Shown: one piece after another, positions 1 to 9,321 of the stretch
Layout: every line of letters starts with the position of its first letter
Position numbering within the stretch: the stretch's first letter is position 1
Source of the DNA: Pedobacter hiemivivus
GTDB lineage: Bacteria; Bacteroidota; Bacteroidia; Sphingobacteriales; Sphingobacteriaceae
Assembly (NCBI RefSeq): GCF_004331685.1
Contig: NZ_SJSM01000004.1
Span: 186,001 to 250,000 of the forward strand
DNA: 64,000 nucleotides
Direction of reading: 5' to 3'
Notes under the pieces: generated by a model
The model's input: only the letters and a program-made list of their open reading frames with translations
What the model was told of the DNA's origin: nothing
Databases searched by the model: none
Translations under genes and position numbers: made by a program

Positions 1-635
1 CCAATCGTCAGAATCCTTGTTTTTTTATAATGCTCTTCTATCCTCTTTTTAACAGATTTCTCTACAATGTTCAAATCCATTGGTGGCAAAAATTGTCCAT
101 CAGGTAATAAAGGCCAGTTTTCGGCTTGCCCAGAGATACCAGCAAAACGCTCTGCATAGTCATACCATGGTGCCAAATCTTTATAACGAATCGGCCAATC
201 ATTACCATGACCATCTTTTGCATTGTCTTCAAAGTTGTGATCACTAAAACGGTAACTCTGACGACCCCACATTAATGATTTACCACCAACATGAAAGCCT
301 CTGTACCAATCAAATCGTTTATCTTCTGTATAAGGACACTCTATATCGTTTACCCACCATTTTTCATTGGCTTCACTGTATGGATAATCTCTTATCTGAA
401 CAGGGTGAGTTTTTTTCTGCTCTTCAGTTAAACGATTGGCATGTTTCAGCTCCCATGGATCTTTCATAGCAGATTCATAGTCTGTTACGTGTTCAATGTT
501 CATCCCACGTTCCAACATCAATACTTTTAACCCCTTTTCAGTTAATTCTTTTGCAGCCCAGCCACCACTTATCCCTGATCCTATTACAATAGCATCGTAT
601 GTATTTTCCTTCTTTAAGTCGGTATTTATATTCAT
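1..635 (-). CDS. GMC-family sugar/alcohol dehydrogenase large subunit (partial, C-terminus outside window)
   Basis: FAD-dependent GMC oxidoreductase of the kind that pairs with a gluconate-2-dehydrogenase subunit-3 protein to oxidise sugars at the cell envelope. The start ATG is at 633-635 and the frame stays open to base 1, so about 211 N-terminal residues are visible. A classic ADP-binding fold lies at residues 13-45, with GSGISGGW followed by a strand ending in LERG. A second family motif, FHVGGKSLMWGRQSYRF, covers the FAD-contact region. The gene follows the subunit-3 gene by 27 bp, on the same strand. Seen: FAD motifs and the gene pair. Inferred: envelope sugar oxidation; the substrate cannot be read from the sequence. 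Confidence 0.88.
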   Translation of the reverse strand, partial: MNINTDLKKENTYDAIVIGSGISGGWAAKELTEKGLKVLMLERGMNIEHVTDYESAMKDPWELKHANRLTEEQKKTHPVQIRDYPYSEANEKWWVNDIECPYTEDKRFDWYRGFHVGGKSLMWGRQSYRFSDHNFEDNAKDGHGNDWPIRYKDLAPWYDYAERFAGISGQAENWPLLPDGQFLPPMDLNIVEKSVKKRIEEHYKKTRILTI

Positions 636-662
636 GATTGATTATTCCTTAATAATTAAACG

Positions 663-1250
663 TTAAGTAGCCCAAGATTTCTGTCCTGGCTTAAGATCTG
701 CAGCACCGTCATAGCGGCCTGGTATGGCTATATATTCACGTGATTGTGTACAACCTATTTCAGAGGCATAGTACCCCAAAATAGTGAGATCTCTTACCAA
801 CACGAAGAAATAGGTAACACCGCTTCTTTTTGCGGTCCTATCTGCTCTTTGTTTCTCAATCGTTTCGGTTCTTAAGTTAGCGACCAATTGCTCCCGTTCC
901 TTTACGGTAAGAGACAAGAAATCTTTATTAAAGTCTTTTAATGATTTAGCTTCCATGTCTTTTAAACCTTCAGCAAAAGCTTGTTGTACTTTAGGCGGGA
1001 AACAATCTGTAATCATCATTGGAATGAAACTTCCTAATCCAGCGGCCTTAGCCCCACCGGAATCTTTTGTAGGTGGAATAATAATATCAGCAAGCTCTCC
1101 CAATACCTTTTCCTGATCTGCCGAAAATGAAACAAAGTTTTTCTCATTTTCTGGAAGGGTAAAGCTTTCAAATAAAATACCAAAGGTTGTTGCCGAAATT
1201 GCAGTTCCGAGCAAGACCGCGGTATTTTTAAGCGCATCTCTTCTGTTCAT
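663..1250 (-). CDS. Gluconate 2-dehydrogenase subunit 3 family protein
   Basis: Small partner subunit (195 aa) of the GMC dehydrogenase encoded immediately downstream. The N-terminus, MNRRDALKNTAVLLGTAIS, carries a Tat-like or general export signal. Family features follow: ADIIIPPTKDSGGAKAAGLGSF in the centre and a C-terminal GITYFFVLVRDLTILGYYASEIG-like stretch that is typical of the family (here starting SGVTYFF). It is probably exported and folded together with the flavoprotein subunit. The ATG at 1248-1250 leaves a short 5' gap to a dispersed repeat. Confidence is high for family and low for substrate. Confidence 0.88.
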   Translation of the reverse strand: MNRRDALKNTAVLLGTAISATTFGILFESFTLPENEKNFVSFSADQEKVLGELADIIIPPTKDSGGAKAAGLGSFIPMMITDCFPPKVQQAFAEGLKDMEAKSLKDFNKDFLSLTVKEREQLVANLRTETIEKQRADRTAKRSGVTYFFVLVRDLTILGYYASEIGCTQSREYIAIPGRYDGAADLKPGQKSWAT

Positions 1251-1408
1251 TGTTCTTTGTGGTTTTATTGTGTGGTTTGTGTTCCTATTTGTGGTTAAAT
1301 ATCTGGTTAAAATAAGGGACTTAAATTAGGGCTTATTTGTTAATATTCAAAATATGAGCTTGTATCATTAATACGACCGTCATCTAACAACAGTTTTGTT
1401 TAATCGGT

Positions 1409-1491
1409 CGTCATCCTGAATTTATTTCAGGACCTCGAAAGAGAAAGAAAATCTTGCAGGTGCGAGGTCCTGAAATAAATTCAGGATGACG
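1409..1491. repeat. 83-bp dispersed inverted-repeat element, copy 1 (perfect 29-nt arms)
   Basis: Two 29-nt arms (1409-1437 and 1463-1491) are perfect reverse complements around a 25-nt spacer. Each arm is itself a small hairpin (ATCCTGAA and TTCAGGAT). The same sequence, including the spacer in reversed orientation, recurs at 50710-50792, and a single arm occurs at 47971-47999. It sits between two minus-strand genes and could also act as a transcript-end hairpin. Confidence 0.85.
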
Positions 1492-1506
1492 TGGAGCAGA
1501 AATATA

Positions 1507-4104
1507 TTAAAAGTTAAATCCTACAGATAAATACAGCATACTGGCTTCTTTAGAAGCACCAACACTTGCCTGTATTAAAATGGTTTCACCAGGCATTACA
1601 TATAAACCGCCACCATAACCATGATGCCATCTATTAGAATGCTCTCCCTTTTCCCATACACGGCCTACATCCGTAAAACCAATCATACCTACAGTTCCGG
1701 GAACCAGGTAAGAAGTGAAATTAAAAAGCTTAAGCCTTAAATCTAAGTTATTATACACCATGCTGGTACCCGTGAAACGCTTGCTGTTAAACCCACGCAA
1801 ACTCTTTGCACCACCCAGCTGCATACGCTGGAAGAAAGTAGGATCACCTATAGTTGTTCCCCCACCCAAACGATTAGCAATGACCAATCCTGATTTCGCA
1901 GGATTGATATAAAAGCGGAATTCAGTGGTTAATGCACCATAACTATCGGTGGTTTTATCCAATCGATGCTGAGCTACCACCGCAGTCTTCCAGTAAACAC
2001 CCTTCTTAGGTATCGATACATTATCCCTGCTATCATAAACCAATCCAGCTGTTAAACCACCATATAATTTATCAGAAAAGATCTGCTGATCTGGGTTTGC
2101 AGCATTGTAATCATTAAAAAAACGCTCCTCGTTTGCTTCCGCCGAACTGGTATAATAAGAAAACAACACCCCTGCATCGACTCTTAAGCGTTTAGTAATT
2201 TCCCTACCCAACTTAACATCAACATTAAAGTAATTGTAGCGATTCCTGTAATAAGATATACCATCTTCTCTATCCAAATCTTCAGCCTCAAAATCAGGAT
2301 GAGTCCGCTCCGTATTGTTGCCTAAGCCAAAGAAATTACTCAGGTTATTGGGGCCTAATAAATTAGCATGTACTGTAAGATCATTATTGCCGATAGCCTT
2401 CTTAAAATCAGACACATAATCTAGCACAAAGGACTTCCTGCCAGAATTGTAATTGGCCCAAAACTCATGTTTACGCGCATAAGGAGATTTCCTGAAGCCT
2501 TGTTTTTCAATAATATAACCTAAACCAATCTGCACTCCCTCATCAATATTGTATCCACCATTAACCAGGACTCCTGAGCGGTCGTACAGAAAACTGGTTT
2601 TATCAAAACGATTAACTAATGAATCATTCGACAACCTTAATTTGGCCTGAGATTTATCAGGAAACTGGTTACTCGCTGCAGGTTCATCATAGATAAATGG
2701 CTTGTTTTTCACATCCGCCGCAACCTGGTATTGATTGCCCACTTCAGAACCAATTAAACGTACGCGAATACGCGATGCAGAAGATCCATCCACCGAAAAT
2801 TTATCCTCTCCACCTATTCCAAACAACCTTACTTCCTTAGTAATTCCCTGAGTAAAGGTTCTTTTATAAACCAAACGACCTTCTTTTCCTTCTTTATTGA
2901 TATTATGAATGATCACCTCAACATCACCATTCTCCAGATTCTTCACCTTAAAACTTTCCTTCTTTTCAGATGCGGGCACATCGACATTTATAGATAGGAA
3001 TTTGTAATACTGCATAGCAAGCGTGTCCAACTTATCCCTTCTTGAGGTAAAACACCTGATCAATTCTGAACCAGATAATTTAAATACTGTATCCGGCATC
3101 TTCTTAAATGCTTCATGGACCAATTTATCGCTGAGCTTAGTTTGCACATACTTAACCTCCTCCTTCCAATCTTGTGTAGTCAGCTCGTTTAAAAAATATC
3201 GGTCAAAATACCTTTCATTGAAATTCCAGTGATTTACATCCCTAATGTTATCGCTATAAGGCTGCAAATGCGTTTTAAGCCATTGATGGTTTAGTACCCA
3301 AGGAAATACACCCGATGTTTTATAAAACACCTTATCCCTATCGCGTGGTACCGGCTCATAAATGGTTTCATTACCATCGGCTTTAACCAGCCAGCGCCAT
3401 TGATCCTCATGCCTGTCCCAATCGCCCAGTAAAAAATCGAGTAACCTTGCCCTTAGTGTCAGACGCTGATCTGCCCTGGTATCATTATTCTTCTGAATCT
3501 TTTTTTGAACTTTCTCCGTATTGTCAGTCTTCTCCTCAAAAGGACTCCTTTCCTCAATCAGGTAAACCGCATTGGCAAATTCTTTTCTATATTCTTTTAA
3601 TCCGGGATCATCACCCACATATACGATTTCAGGTCTAGCGTGTCCCAATCCCAATACTCCAGCCAAATCAGGTACAACTAAAGCCGCAAAAGGGTGATTG
3701 GTGGATACCTGATCTTGTGCAATATCTTTAGCTATAGTTGCCCTCAGGTTTTCTGCCATACCTCGCTCCGGGTATTTCTGTACCGTGCGCAATACCCATT
3801 CCTTACCAGCAGGATCAACCAGACGTAAAGAGCGGGTTTGCATCCCGCCACCAAGCTTTACGATAGTTAACCCACCTTTTTCCTTCTGAAGATCGATGAT
3901 GCGCATTTTCACAGGCGTAGCCCATATTGCACGATAGCTTTCGCCTAACCAGAACCTATGGAAAGCGCTTACTTTATTGTATTCGGGTGCAACTGCAATC
4001 GTAATGGAATCTTTTGAAACGAGTCCCTGAGCTTTCGTATTCGTGAATACCATAAGACCTGAACCGGACAACAACACCGCAAAAAGCACTTTCTTTAAAT
4101 ACAT
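1507..4104 (-). CDS. D15/BamA-type outer-membrane barrel with kinase-like N-terminal domain
   Basis: Outer-membrane protein of 865 aa. A signal peptide covers residues 1-26 (MYLKKVLFAVLLSGSGLMVF, cleaved after TKAQ). Residues about 70-330 form a globular periplasmic or surface domain with a glycine-rich strand (VKLGGGMQTRSLRL), a GKEWVLR lysine strand, a GDWDRHEDQW motif (Asp at about 230) and PRDRDKVF. This arrangement resembles the catalytic DRH and metal-binding Asp of HipA/Fam20/CotH-type kinases. Residues about 500-865 are a D15-like barrel ending in Phe (LSVGFNF). Related Bacteroidota proteins usually carry a phosphoesterase domain in front, which is absent here. The ATG at 4102-4104 was chosen over an upstream TTG. 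It is the last gene of the ppk1 run. The kinase reading is inference. Confidence 0.75.
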   Translation of the reverse strand: MYLKKVLFAVLLSGSGLMVFTNTKAQGLVSKDSITIAVAPEYNKVSAFHRFWLGESYRAIWATPVKMRIIDLQKEKGGLTIVKLGGGMQTRSLRLVDPAGKEWVLRTVQKYPERGMAENLRATIAKDIAQDQVSTNHPFAALVVPDLAGVLGLGHARPEIVYVGDDPGLKEYRKEFANAVYLIEERSPFEEKTDNTEKVQKKIQKNNDTRADQRLTLRARLLDFLLGDWDRHEDQWRWLVKADGNETIYEPVPRDRDKVFYKTSGVFPWVLNHQWLKTHLQPYSDNIRDVNHWNFNERYFDRYFLNELTTQDWKEEVKYVQTKLSDKLVHEAFKKMPDTVFKLSGSELIRCFTSRRDKLDTLAMQYYKFLSINVDVPASEKKESFKVKNLENGDVEVIIHNINKEGKEGRLVYKRTFTQGITKEVRLFGIGGEDKFSVDGSSASRIRVRLIGSEVGNQYQVAADVKNKPFIYDEPAASNQFPDKSQAKLRLSNDSLVNRFDKTSFLYDRSGVLVNGGYNIDEGVQIGLGYIIEKQGFRKSPYARKHEFWANYNSGRKSFVLDYVSDFKKAIGNNDLTVHANLLGPNNLSNFFGLGNNTERTHPDFEAEDLDREDGISYYRNRYNYFNVDVKLGREITKRLRVDAGVLFSYYTSSAEANEERFFNDYNAANPDQQIFSDKLYGGLTAGLVYDSRDNVSIPKKGVYWKTAVVAQHRLDKTTDSYGALTTEFRFYINPAKSGLVIANRLGGGTTIGDPTFFQRMQLGGAKSLRGFNSKRFTGTSMVYNNLDLRLKLFNFTSYLVPGTVGMIGFTDVGRVWEKGEHSNRWHHGYGGGLYVMPGETILIQASVGASKEASMLYLSVGFNF

Positions 4105-4114
4105 ATCTGGCAAT

Positions 4115-6469
4115 TTAATACTTAACCCCTATTCTAAGGGCTTTTAATCCTTCAACACCTTGCAACTCTTCCAATTCAAGATGCTCAAGATCATCATTTA
4201 GTAAGCGTTGGCTCTGCAACTTTTTAATGTAACCCAGGTAAGCTTTAGCCTCAGAACTGTTAAAATATACAATAGCTATTTTACCAGGTTGCGTAAGTCG
4301 CTCAGTGGTATCTTTTATCAATGCTTTATCAATCCTTTTCTTTACCATCTGGTAACGAATATTATAACTACCCTCTACATCAAACCTCTGCTCGTCAATC
4401 CTAAAGCTGATATCAATCTGCTTCTCATACACAAAAATAAGCTGTGTAGTTTCTAAAGGGATAGAAAAATAAGGACCTAAATTATTCGTTGTACGTGCTA
4501 TTTCTGCAAGTATACGCAGTTGCCTTAACCTAAAATCTTGAACGATATCATGAGGAAAAGGGATCCCCGGTGAGATAGAATGACCGAGATAAATATCAAA
4601 CTCCACACCATCAGTTCTAAATTTCTCGAAATAACAAGGATAAATACTTTGCAATTCGGCATTAAACTCATCAAGGTGCCTGGTTACCGCCACATTGATC
4701 ATTTGCATGCTTTTCTCATAGCGATCCCTGTTCTCGAAGCTTTTCCTTTTATCACCAATCAGTTTAAAGTAATCATCTACAATATGACCAACTTCTGGAT
4801 AAGTGTTTTTTAAATGTTGTAATGAATTTGGTATCTGCCGCTGTAAATAGTCTTCAGTTTTAAAAATCTCCCGATCCGACAGCTCATCCAAATGTTTATT
4901 ACTCCATAGGGATACGCCTTCCGGGATATCATTTTCAGCACACGCTGTAGACTTTTCCCTTATTGCATTTAAGGTATTTTCCAGGATTTCAAAATGAGCA
5001 TATAAATCTCTTCTTATCGCCCCATTACGTTGAATACTCGAATTTCTAATATCTATAGCTCCATAAAATGGATAAACATCTTTAAAAAACACCGGTTCTA
5101 TAGGGAAATTCCTATCCCTTGCACCAGATTGTACATAATTATAAGCAGCCTCATGAAAACGCCATTGTACCGAAGGCTGTAAAGCCGTAAACTTATCTGT
5201 AATTACATCCTGAATTTCGTTATTGAAATCAATAATAACATTCTGAAACAGTTGCGCCAGCAACGGAAAAGCAGCTTCAATCTTGCTCAATGTATTTCCA
5301 TTAAACTGACTCGAATCTTTCGTATATAATTCAAGACAGCCTACCAAACGCGCGTTGTAATACAACGGAAAAAGAGCATAAGATTTAATACCTACCTGCC
5401 CCAATAGCTTTAACGTTGGGTATTTATGCTGGTCTTCTTCAGAAATTTCAGGAAAAATTAGCGTACGAGGGTTTCTGATATATTCCTCGATCAGCCCATC
5501 ATGTTCAATTTCATGCTGCCCTTCCTCTCTTCCAAGTTGAATTAAAATGCTGTTAAAACCTGAAAGTTCATTGATCTGAAGCTTGTTATTTAGCTTGATA
5601 TAAGGAATCATTCCAAAATCAATCTGATCAGTCCCAACAAGTGTTTTCAAAGCGGTCGATATGTCTTTCGTATGCAAACCCTGCTGCGATTCGTTATGAT
5701 CTATGACTAGATTTTTAACTGTTTCCAAAGCGTATTCACTTGTAACATCAGTTAAGGTAACAATCGAAATCCCCTCAACTGTAAACAATTGTGGTGGAAT
5801 AAGCTTAGTTAAGATCTTTAAGGTGTTTCTCTCATCTTTTATATAATCCTTAACATCCTTTAGATTATATTCAGGCAGTTTAACACTTGTCGTGATATCC
5901 AAAAACCGCGTATCTACATTTAACCTATAATATTTAAGTAAACGGGTGTCAGGATCTATAACAGAATGAATAACCAACTGAGTACCAGCTAAGGAGAAGT
6001 TATAAAACCGCTCCATGATGATGTTATAAAATGCAGACAATAGATTTTTCTCCATTTCCCGCTTAGAAGGCAGGCTGAGATCCGTTTTCAAACTACAACT
6101 TGTGGCATCCATCAAAAAGCCATAAAAAGCATCTGTACCGTAGTGAAAACATGGAGATATAGGCGTCCCTAATGCCCAGTATTGCTGTTTCTCATCATTG
6201 ATAATTGGCGATAAAGCGGTATAAATCAGCTCAAAAAGCGCGGTATACTTACCCGCATCCTCATTAGAAATCGGGTGTCTTAATTCCGGGTATTTATTAA
6301 ACTCTTCGAGTATATACCTGTAAAAGTTGATCTTAGCAGTCTTTTCAGTCTCTAATCTCCTTTCAATATAATTGATAAAAGGGCGTAGAGAGAGTTTAAT
6401 ATTAGCCTTAACCAACTCTTGGCCAGGGCCCTTTACACCCTTATTTAGATCTAGCGTTATGGCTTGCAT
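4115..6469 (-). CDS. GAF-domain protein, large cytoplasmic signalling protein
   Basis: Protein of 784 aa with no signal peptide or membrane segment. A GAF-like region lies at about residues 270-430 (it includes LIFPEISEEDQHKYPTLKLL and SYALFPLYYNARLVGCLELY, the usual GAF core strands). The N-terminal 270 and C-terminal 350 residues match no fold I can name. The start codon overlaps the stop of the upstream lipoprotein gene by one base (TAATG), which indicates translational coupling. No output domain (kinase, cyclase, HTH) is visible, so it may be a sensor or scaffold acting through partners. Function is unknown beyond the GAF domain. Confidence 0.75.
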   Translation of the reverse strand: MQAITLDLNKGVKGPGQELVKANIKLSLRPFINYIERRLETEKTAKINFYRYILEEFNKYPELRHPISNEDAGKYTALFELIYTALSPIINDEKQQYWALGTPISPCFHYGTDAFYGFLMDATSCSLKTDLSLPSKREMEKNLLSAFYNIIMERFYNFSLAGTQLVIHSVIDPDTRLLKYYRLNVDTRFLDITTSVKLPEYNLKDVKDYIKDERNTLKILTKLIPPQLFTVEGISIVTLTDVTSEYALETVKNLVIDHNESQQGLHTKDISTALKTLVGTDQIDFGMIPYIKLNNKLQINELSGFNSILIQLGREEGQHEIEHDGLIEEYIRNPRTLIFPEISEEDQHKYPTLKLLGQVGIKSYALFPLYYNARLVGCLELYTKDSSQFNGNTLSKIEAAFPLLAQLFQNVIIDFNNEIQDVITDKFTALQPSVQWRFHEAAYNYVQSGARDRNFPIEPVFFKDVYPFYGAIDIRNSSIQRNGAIRRDLYAHFEILENTLNAIREKSTACAENDIPEGVSLWSNKHLDELSDREIFKTEDYLQRQIPNSLQHLKNTYPEVGHIVDDYFKLIGDKRKSFENRDRYEKSMQMINVAVTRHLDEFNAELQSIYPCYFEKFRTDGVEFDIYLGHSISPGIPFPHDIVQDFRLRQLRILAEIARTTNNLGPYFSIPLETTQLIFVYEKQIDISFRIDEQRFDVEGSYNIRYQMVKKRIDKALIKDTTERLTQPGKIAIVYFNSSEAKAYLGYIKKLQSQRLLNDDLEHLELEELQGVEGLKALRIGVKY

Positions 6470-7338
6470 TATTTATGGAAGCTAAATTTCAAAATATTAC
6501 CATCAGTAATCTCGTCGCCTTCATTAGATATATACAGATTCAGGTCTTTATCAAAGGCAATTCCTTCTGGTTGATTAAACATTGACGAATTTAGCTGATG
6601 GGCTTCCTTAATTTTCCAATTGGCATCAGTAACCAGCAACATTTTGTTAACTGATGACAACACATACCATTCGTTTGTTTTTGGATTTCTCGCCAAAGCA
6701 GACGGACTTAAATTCGCCTTAAATTTAGGCTTAAGTGCTTTGATCTGTTTTAGATCAAGCTTAAAGCTTCCTGCTGACACTAAACTATCCATTTCAGGTT
6801 TGTAAACGAAAACATAACCTGTAACCTGTTTCTTTTGTTTATCTAAATCACATTTTTTGCATAAAATGTAGATCTTGTTACTTTGAGCATCGGCATACAT
6901 ACCTTCATACTCGGCACTCGGCATCAATTTCTTTCTTTCTTTAACCTTGTCGGTCTCTTCTTTTACGGTTTCTGAAAAGGGGAATGAATACAGCGTTCCA
7001 TTACTTTTCAGTATAAATACGGTTTCGTTAAGGATCGCCAGGTCTTCAAAATCTCCTTTAGTCGCAAATTTCATATGATACTGCTTTTTAACGTCCCATT
7101 TTTGACGAAATAACTTACCATCCTCATCCTGAATACTATAAACAGTATCACTATTGTCATTACGAAAAGCTATACCGGATATTTCCAGCAAACTTGATGG
7201 CATATTAAACTTATCAGGCTTATTGAAATCGTATCCCTTAGGGCTCGTATATTTATTAATCGGGTTTTTACAGGCGTATGATCCAAGGACGGATAGGATA
7301 ATCGTGGTGTATAGAAAATTTATGTAAAATCGTCTCAT
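6469..7338 (-). CDS. SdiA-regulated (YjiK-like) beta-propeller lipoprotein
   Basis: Lipoprotein of 289 aa with a signal and lipobox ending SYAC at about Cys23. The rest is repeated beta-propeller blades with family signatures: LLEISGIAFRNDNSDTVYSI near the start and FNQPEGIAFDKDLNLYISNE near the end. It matches the SdiA-regulated domain family, whose biochemical role is unknown. It overlaps ppk1 by 4 bp (ATGA) and the GAF gene by 1 bp, so it is embedded in the polyphosphate kinase operon. Periplasmic or outer-membrane anchored. Confidence 0.8.
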   Translation of the reverse strand: MRRFYINFLYTTIILSVLGSYACKNPINKYTSPKGYDFNKPDKFNMPSSLLEISGIAFRNDNSDTVYSIQDEDGKLFRQKWDVKKQYHMKFATKGDFEDLAILNETVFILKSNGTLYSFPFSETVKEETDKVKERKKLMPSAEYEGMYADAQSNKIYILCKKCDLDKQKKQVTGYVFVYKPEMDSLVSAGSFKLDLKQIKALKPKFKANLSPSALARNPKTNEWYVLSSVNKMLLVTDANWKIKEAHQLNSSMFNQPEGIAFDKDLNLYISNEGDEITDGNILKFSFHK

Positions 7339-9314
7339 AAGCGTGTTTGGTTAGTTATTTTCTGTTGCAAAAGTAAGTAAATTGACTCTTGAACATTATC
7401 ATTTAGCTGTAAGTTAATTATTCTAAGCAACAACTCTTTCAATTCTTCGTTGTAGACAGGAAAACAAACCTCTATCCTGCTGTAGATATTCCGGTTCATC
7501 CAATCGGCAGAGCCCATAAAAACCTCTGGATTACCATTGTTTTCAAACACAAATATACGCCCATGCTCAAGATACCGATCTACAATTCTTGTTACACTAA
7601 TATTTTCGCTTAAGCCAGTCTTTCCAGGAAGCAAGCAACAAATCCCGCGAACAATAAGCTTGATCTTCACCCCTGCTTGTGCGGCTTCGTACAACTTCGT
7701 AATCAGCACCTGTTCTTCAAGGTTATTTAATTTGATGGTAATGCCTGAGGCCTGACCATTTTTAGCATGATCTATTTCCCGCTGTATCAAATCCAAAAAC
7801 CGTTGTTGCAGGTTAAACTGCGCCACCAACAAGTGTTTAAATTCGATCATATCTTCTGCCGAATGTGCCTTTTTACTTTTACTTAAAAAGCCGAACAACG
7901 CTTCAAGCTCTTCTAACATTGGTCGATGAGCAGTAAGCAAAATCTGATCTGTATAAAATTTTGCGGTGCTTTCGTTTAGGTTACCCGTGGCCAACAGTCC
8001 CAAATAATCATATGTACCGTTAAATGCCCGCTTAACAAGTGCTACTTTAGCATGAACCTTCAGATCTATATTGCTATAAATGATCTTTACACCAGCCGCC
8101 TTCATTTGCTTTGCCCATTTGATGTTGTTTGCTTCATCAAAGCGCGCTTTTAACTCGACCATAACCACCACTCTTTTCCCATTTCTGGACGCAGTACTTA
8201 AAGCACTAACAATTCTAGAATCATGAGCAACACGATATAGTGTTGTATAGATTTCTACCACATTCTGATCATTAGCAGCCTCATTAAAAAAACGAAGTAT
8301 GGGATCATAGCTTTGATAAGGAACATTGATCAATATATCTTTCTTCAAAATATCGTCAAAAAGGGTTTCCTTTTCATTGATCTGCAAAGATTTGATGGCT
8401 GGCCATTTTGGGTAACTATATATAGCATCACTTAACGGAAAACTACTTAAGTCCTTTAAATTATGATAGGTACCCCCCTCAACAATCGAGGCCTTTTGCA
8501 AATTTAGCCTATAAATGAGATAATAGAGATTTCTAAGCGGAATGCCCGGTTCACATAAAAAACGAGTAGCAAAGCCGAAATCACGTGCTTCCAACTGACG
8601 TTCTAGTGAGGCGGTAACATCTTCATCATCCACATCTTCTATTTTCAATTCTGCATCTCGGGTAATTTTCAGGTTAAAAACACCCTTAATTTGGTCGTCT
8701 GGAAACAAGTAAGCCATCTTGTGCTTAATGATATCTTCCAAAAACACGATGTATTTGTCGTTATTCTCAGTTATAGCGTATAAACGGGGTATAGTATCTG
8801 ATGGGATGTTGATCAACTCCAATCGTTCCCTTCCCTGCTGATCCTCCAGTATAACTACCTGATAAAGTTTATTATTCTCGGCAAAAAAATCACTAAGGTC
8901 GTCATCAATACGAATAGAATGAATATAAGCCAGTATCTCCGTAAAAAACACATCGGCAACTTTAGCTGATATATTTGCAGGCATAGGCTTATTGTATATC
9001 CAATAAACTTGATGCGTTGCCAATTCGGGTATAATCTGTTCAGCCAGGATAGATCCGTATTTTTGCTGCTGCCTATCAATCTCTGTTTTTGCCAATTCGT
9101 AATTGCTCCGCCGCTCCGTATCCTTACCCAACTCATCTAGCGCCATTAAAACTGGTATCCTTACCCTGTAAAATTCATCTAAATTTGAAGAATAGATAGA
9201 TAGAAACTTTATGCGTTCCAACAAAGGAACTGTGGCTTTATCTGCTTCCAGAAGCACGCGTTCATTAAAACTTAACCAGCTTAAATCCCTGTTAAAAAAA
9301 ACAGCATCTTCCAT
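7335..9314 (-). CDS. ppk1: Polyphosphate kinase 1
   Basis: Makes long-chain inorganic polyphosphate from ATP reversibly through a phospho-histidine. The 659-aa length fits the family. The N-domain begins FFNRDLSWLSFNERVL. The autophosphorylated His lies in LKVHAK at residue 421, and the second catalytic His lies in YLEHGRIFVF at residue 584; these correspond to His435 and His592 of the E. coli enzyme. GNLNESTAKFYTD and GSADWMNRN are further conserved blocks. It starts 8 bp after an HD/PycTM gene and overlaps the next gene by 4 bp, so the five-gene run is probably one transcript. Confidence 0.97.
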   Translation of the reverse strand: MEDAVFFNRDLSWLSFNERVLLEADKATVPLLERIKFLSIYSSNLDEFYRVRIPVLMALDELGKDTERRSNYELAKTEIDRQQQKYGSILAEQIIPELATHQVYWIYNKPMPANISAKVADVFFTEILAYIHSIRIDDDLSDFFAENNKLYQVVILEDQQGRERLELINIPSDTIPRLYAITENNDKYIVFLEDIIKHKMAYLFPDDQIKGVFNLKITRDAELKIEDVDDEDVTASLERQLEARDFGFATRFLCEPGIPLRNLYYLIYRLNLQKASIVEGGTYHNLKDLSSFPLSDAIYSYPKWPAIKSLQINEKETLFDDILKKDILINVPYQSYDPILRFFNEAANDQNVVEIYTTLYRVAHDSRIVSALSTASRNGKRVVVMVELKARFDEANNIKWAKQMKAAGVKIIYSNIDLKVHAKVALVKRAFNGTYDYLGLLATGNLNESTAKFYTDQILLTAHRPMLEELEALFGFLSKSKKAHSAEDMIEFKHLLVAQFNLQQRFLDLIQREIDHAKNGQASGITIKLNNLEEQVLITKLYEAAQAGVKIKLIVRGICCLLPGKTGLSENISVTRIVDRYLEHGRIFVFENNGNPEVFMGSADWMNRNIYSRIEVCFPVYNEELKELLLRIINLQLNDNVQESIYLLLQQKITNQTRL

Positions 9315-9321
9315 AAAAAAT

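Noticed and set aside
1409..1491. CRISPR repeat
   Set aside because: Copies are dispersed, palindromic and in opposite orientation; there is no array with spacers.
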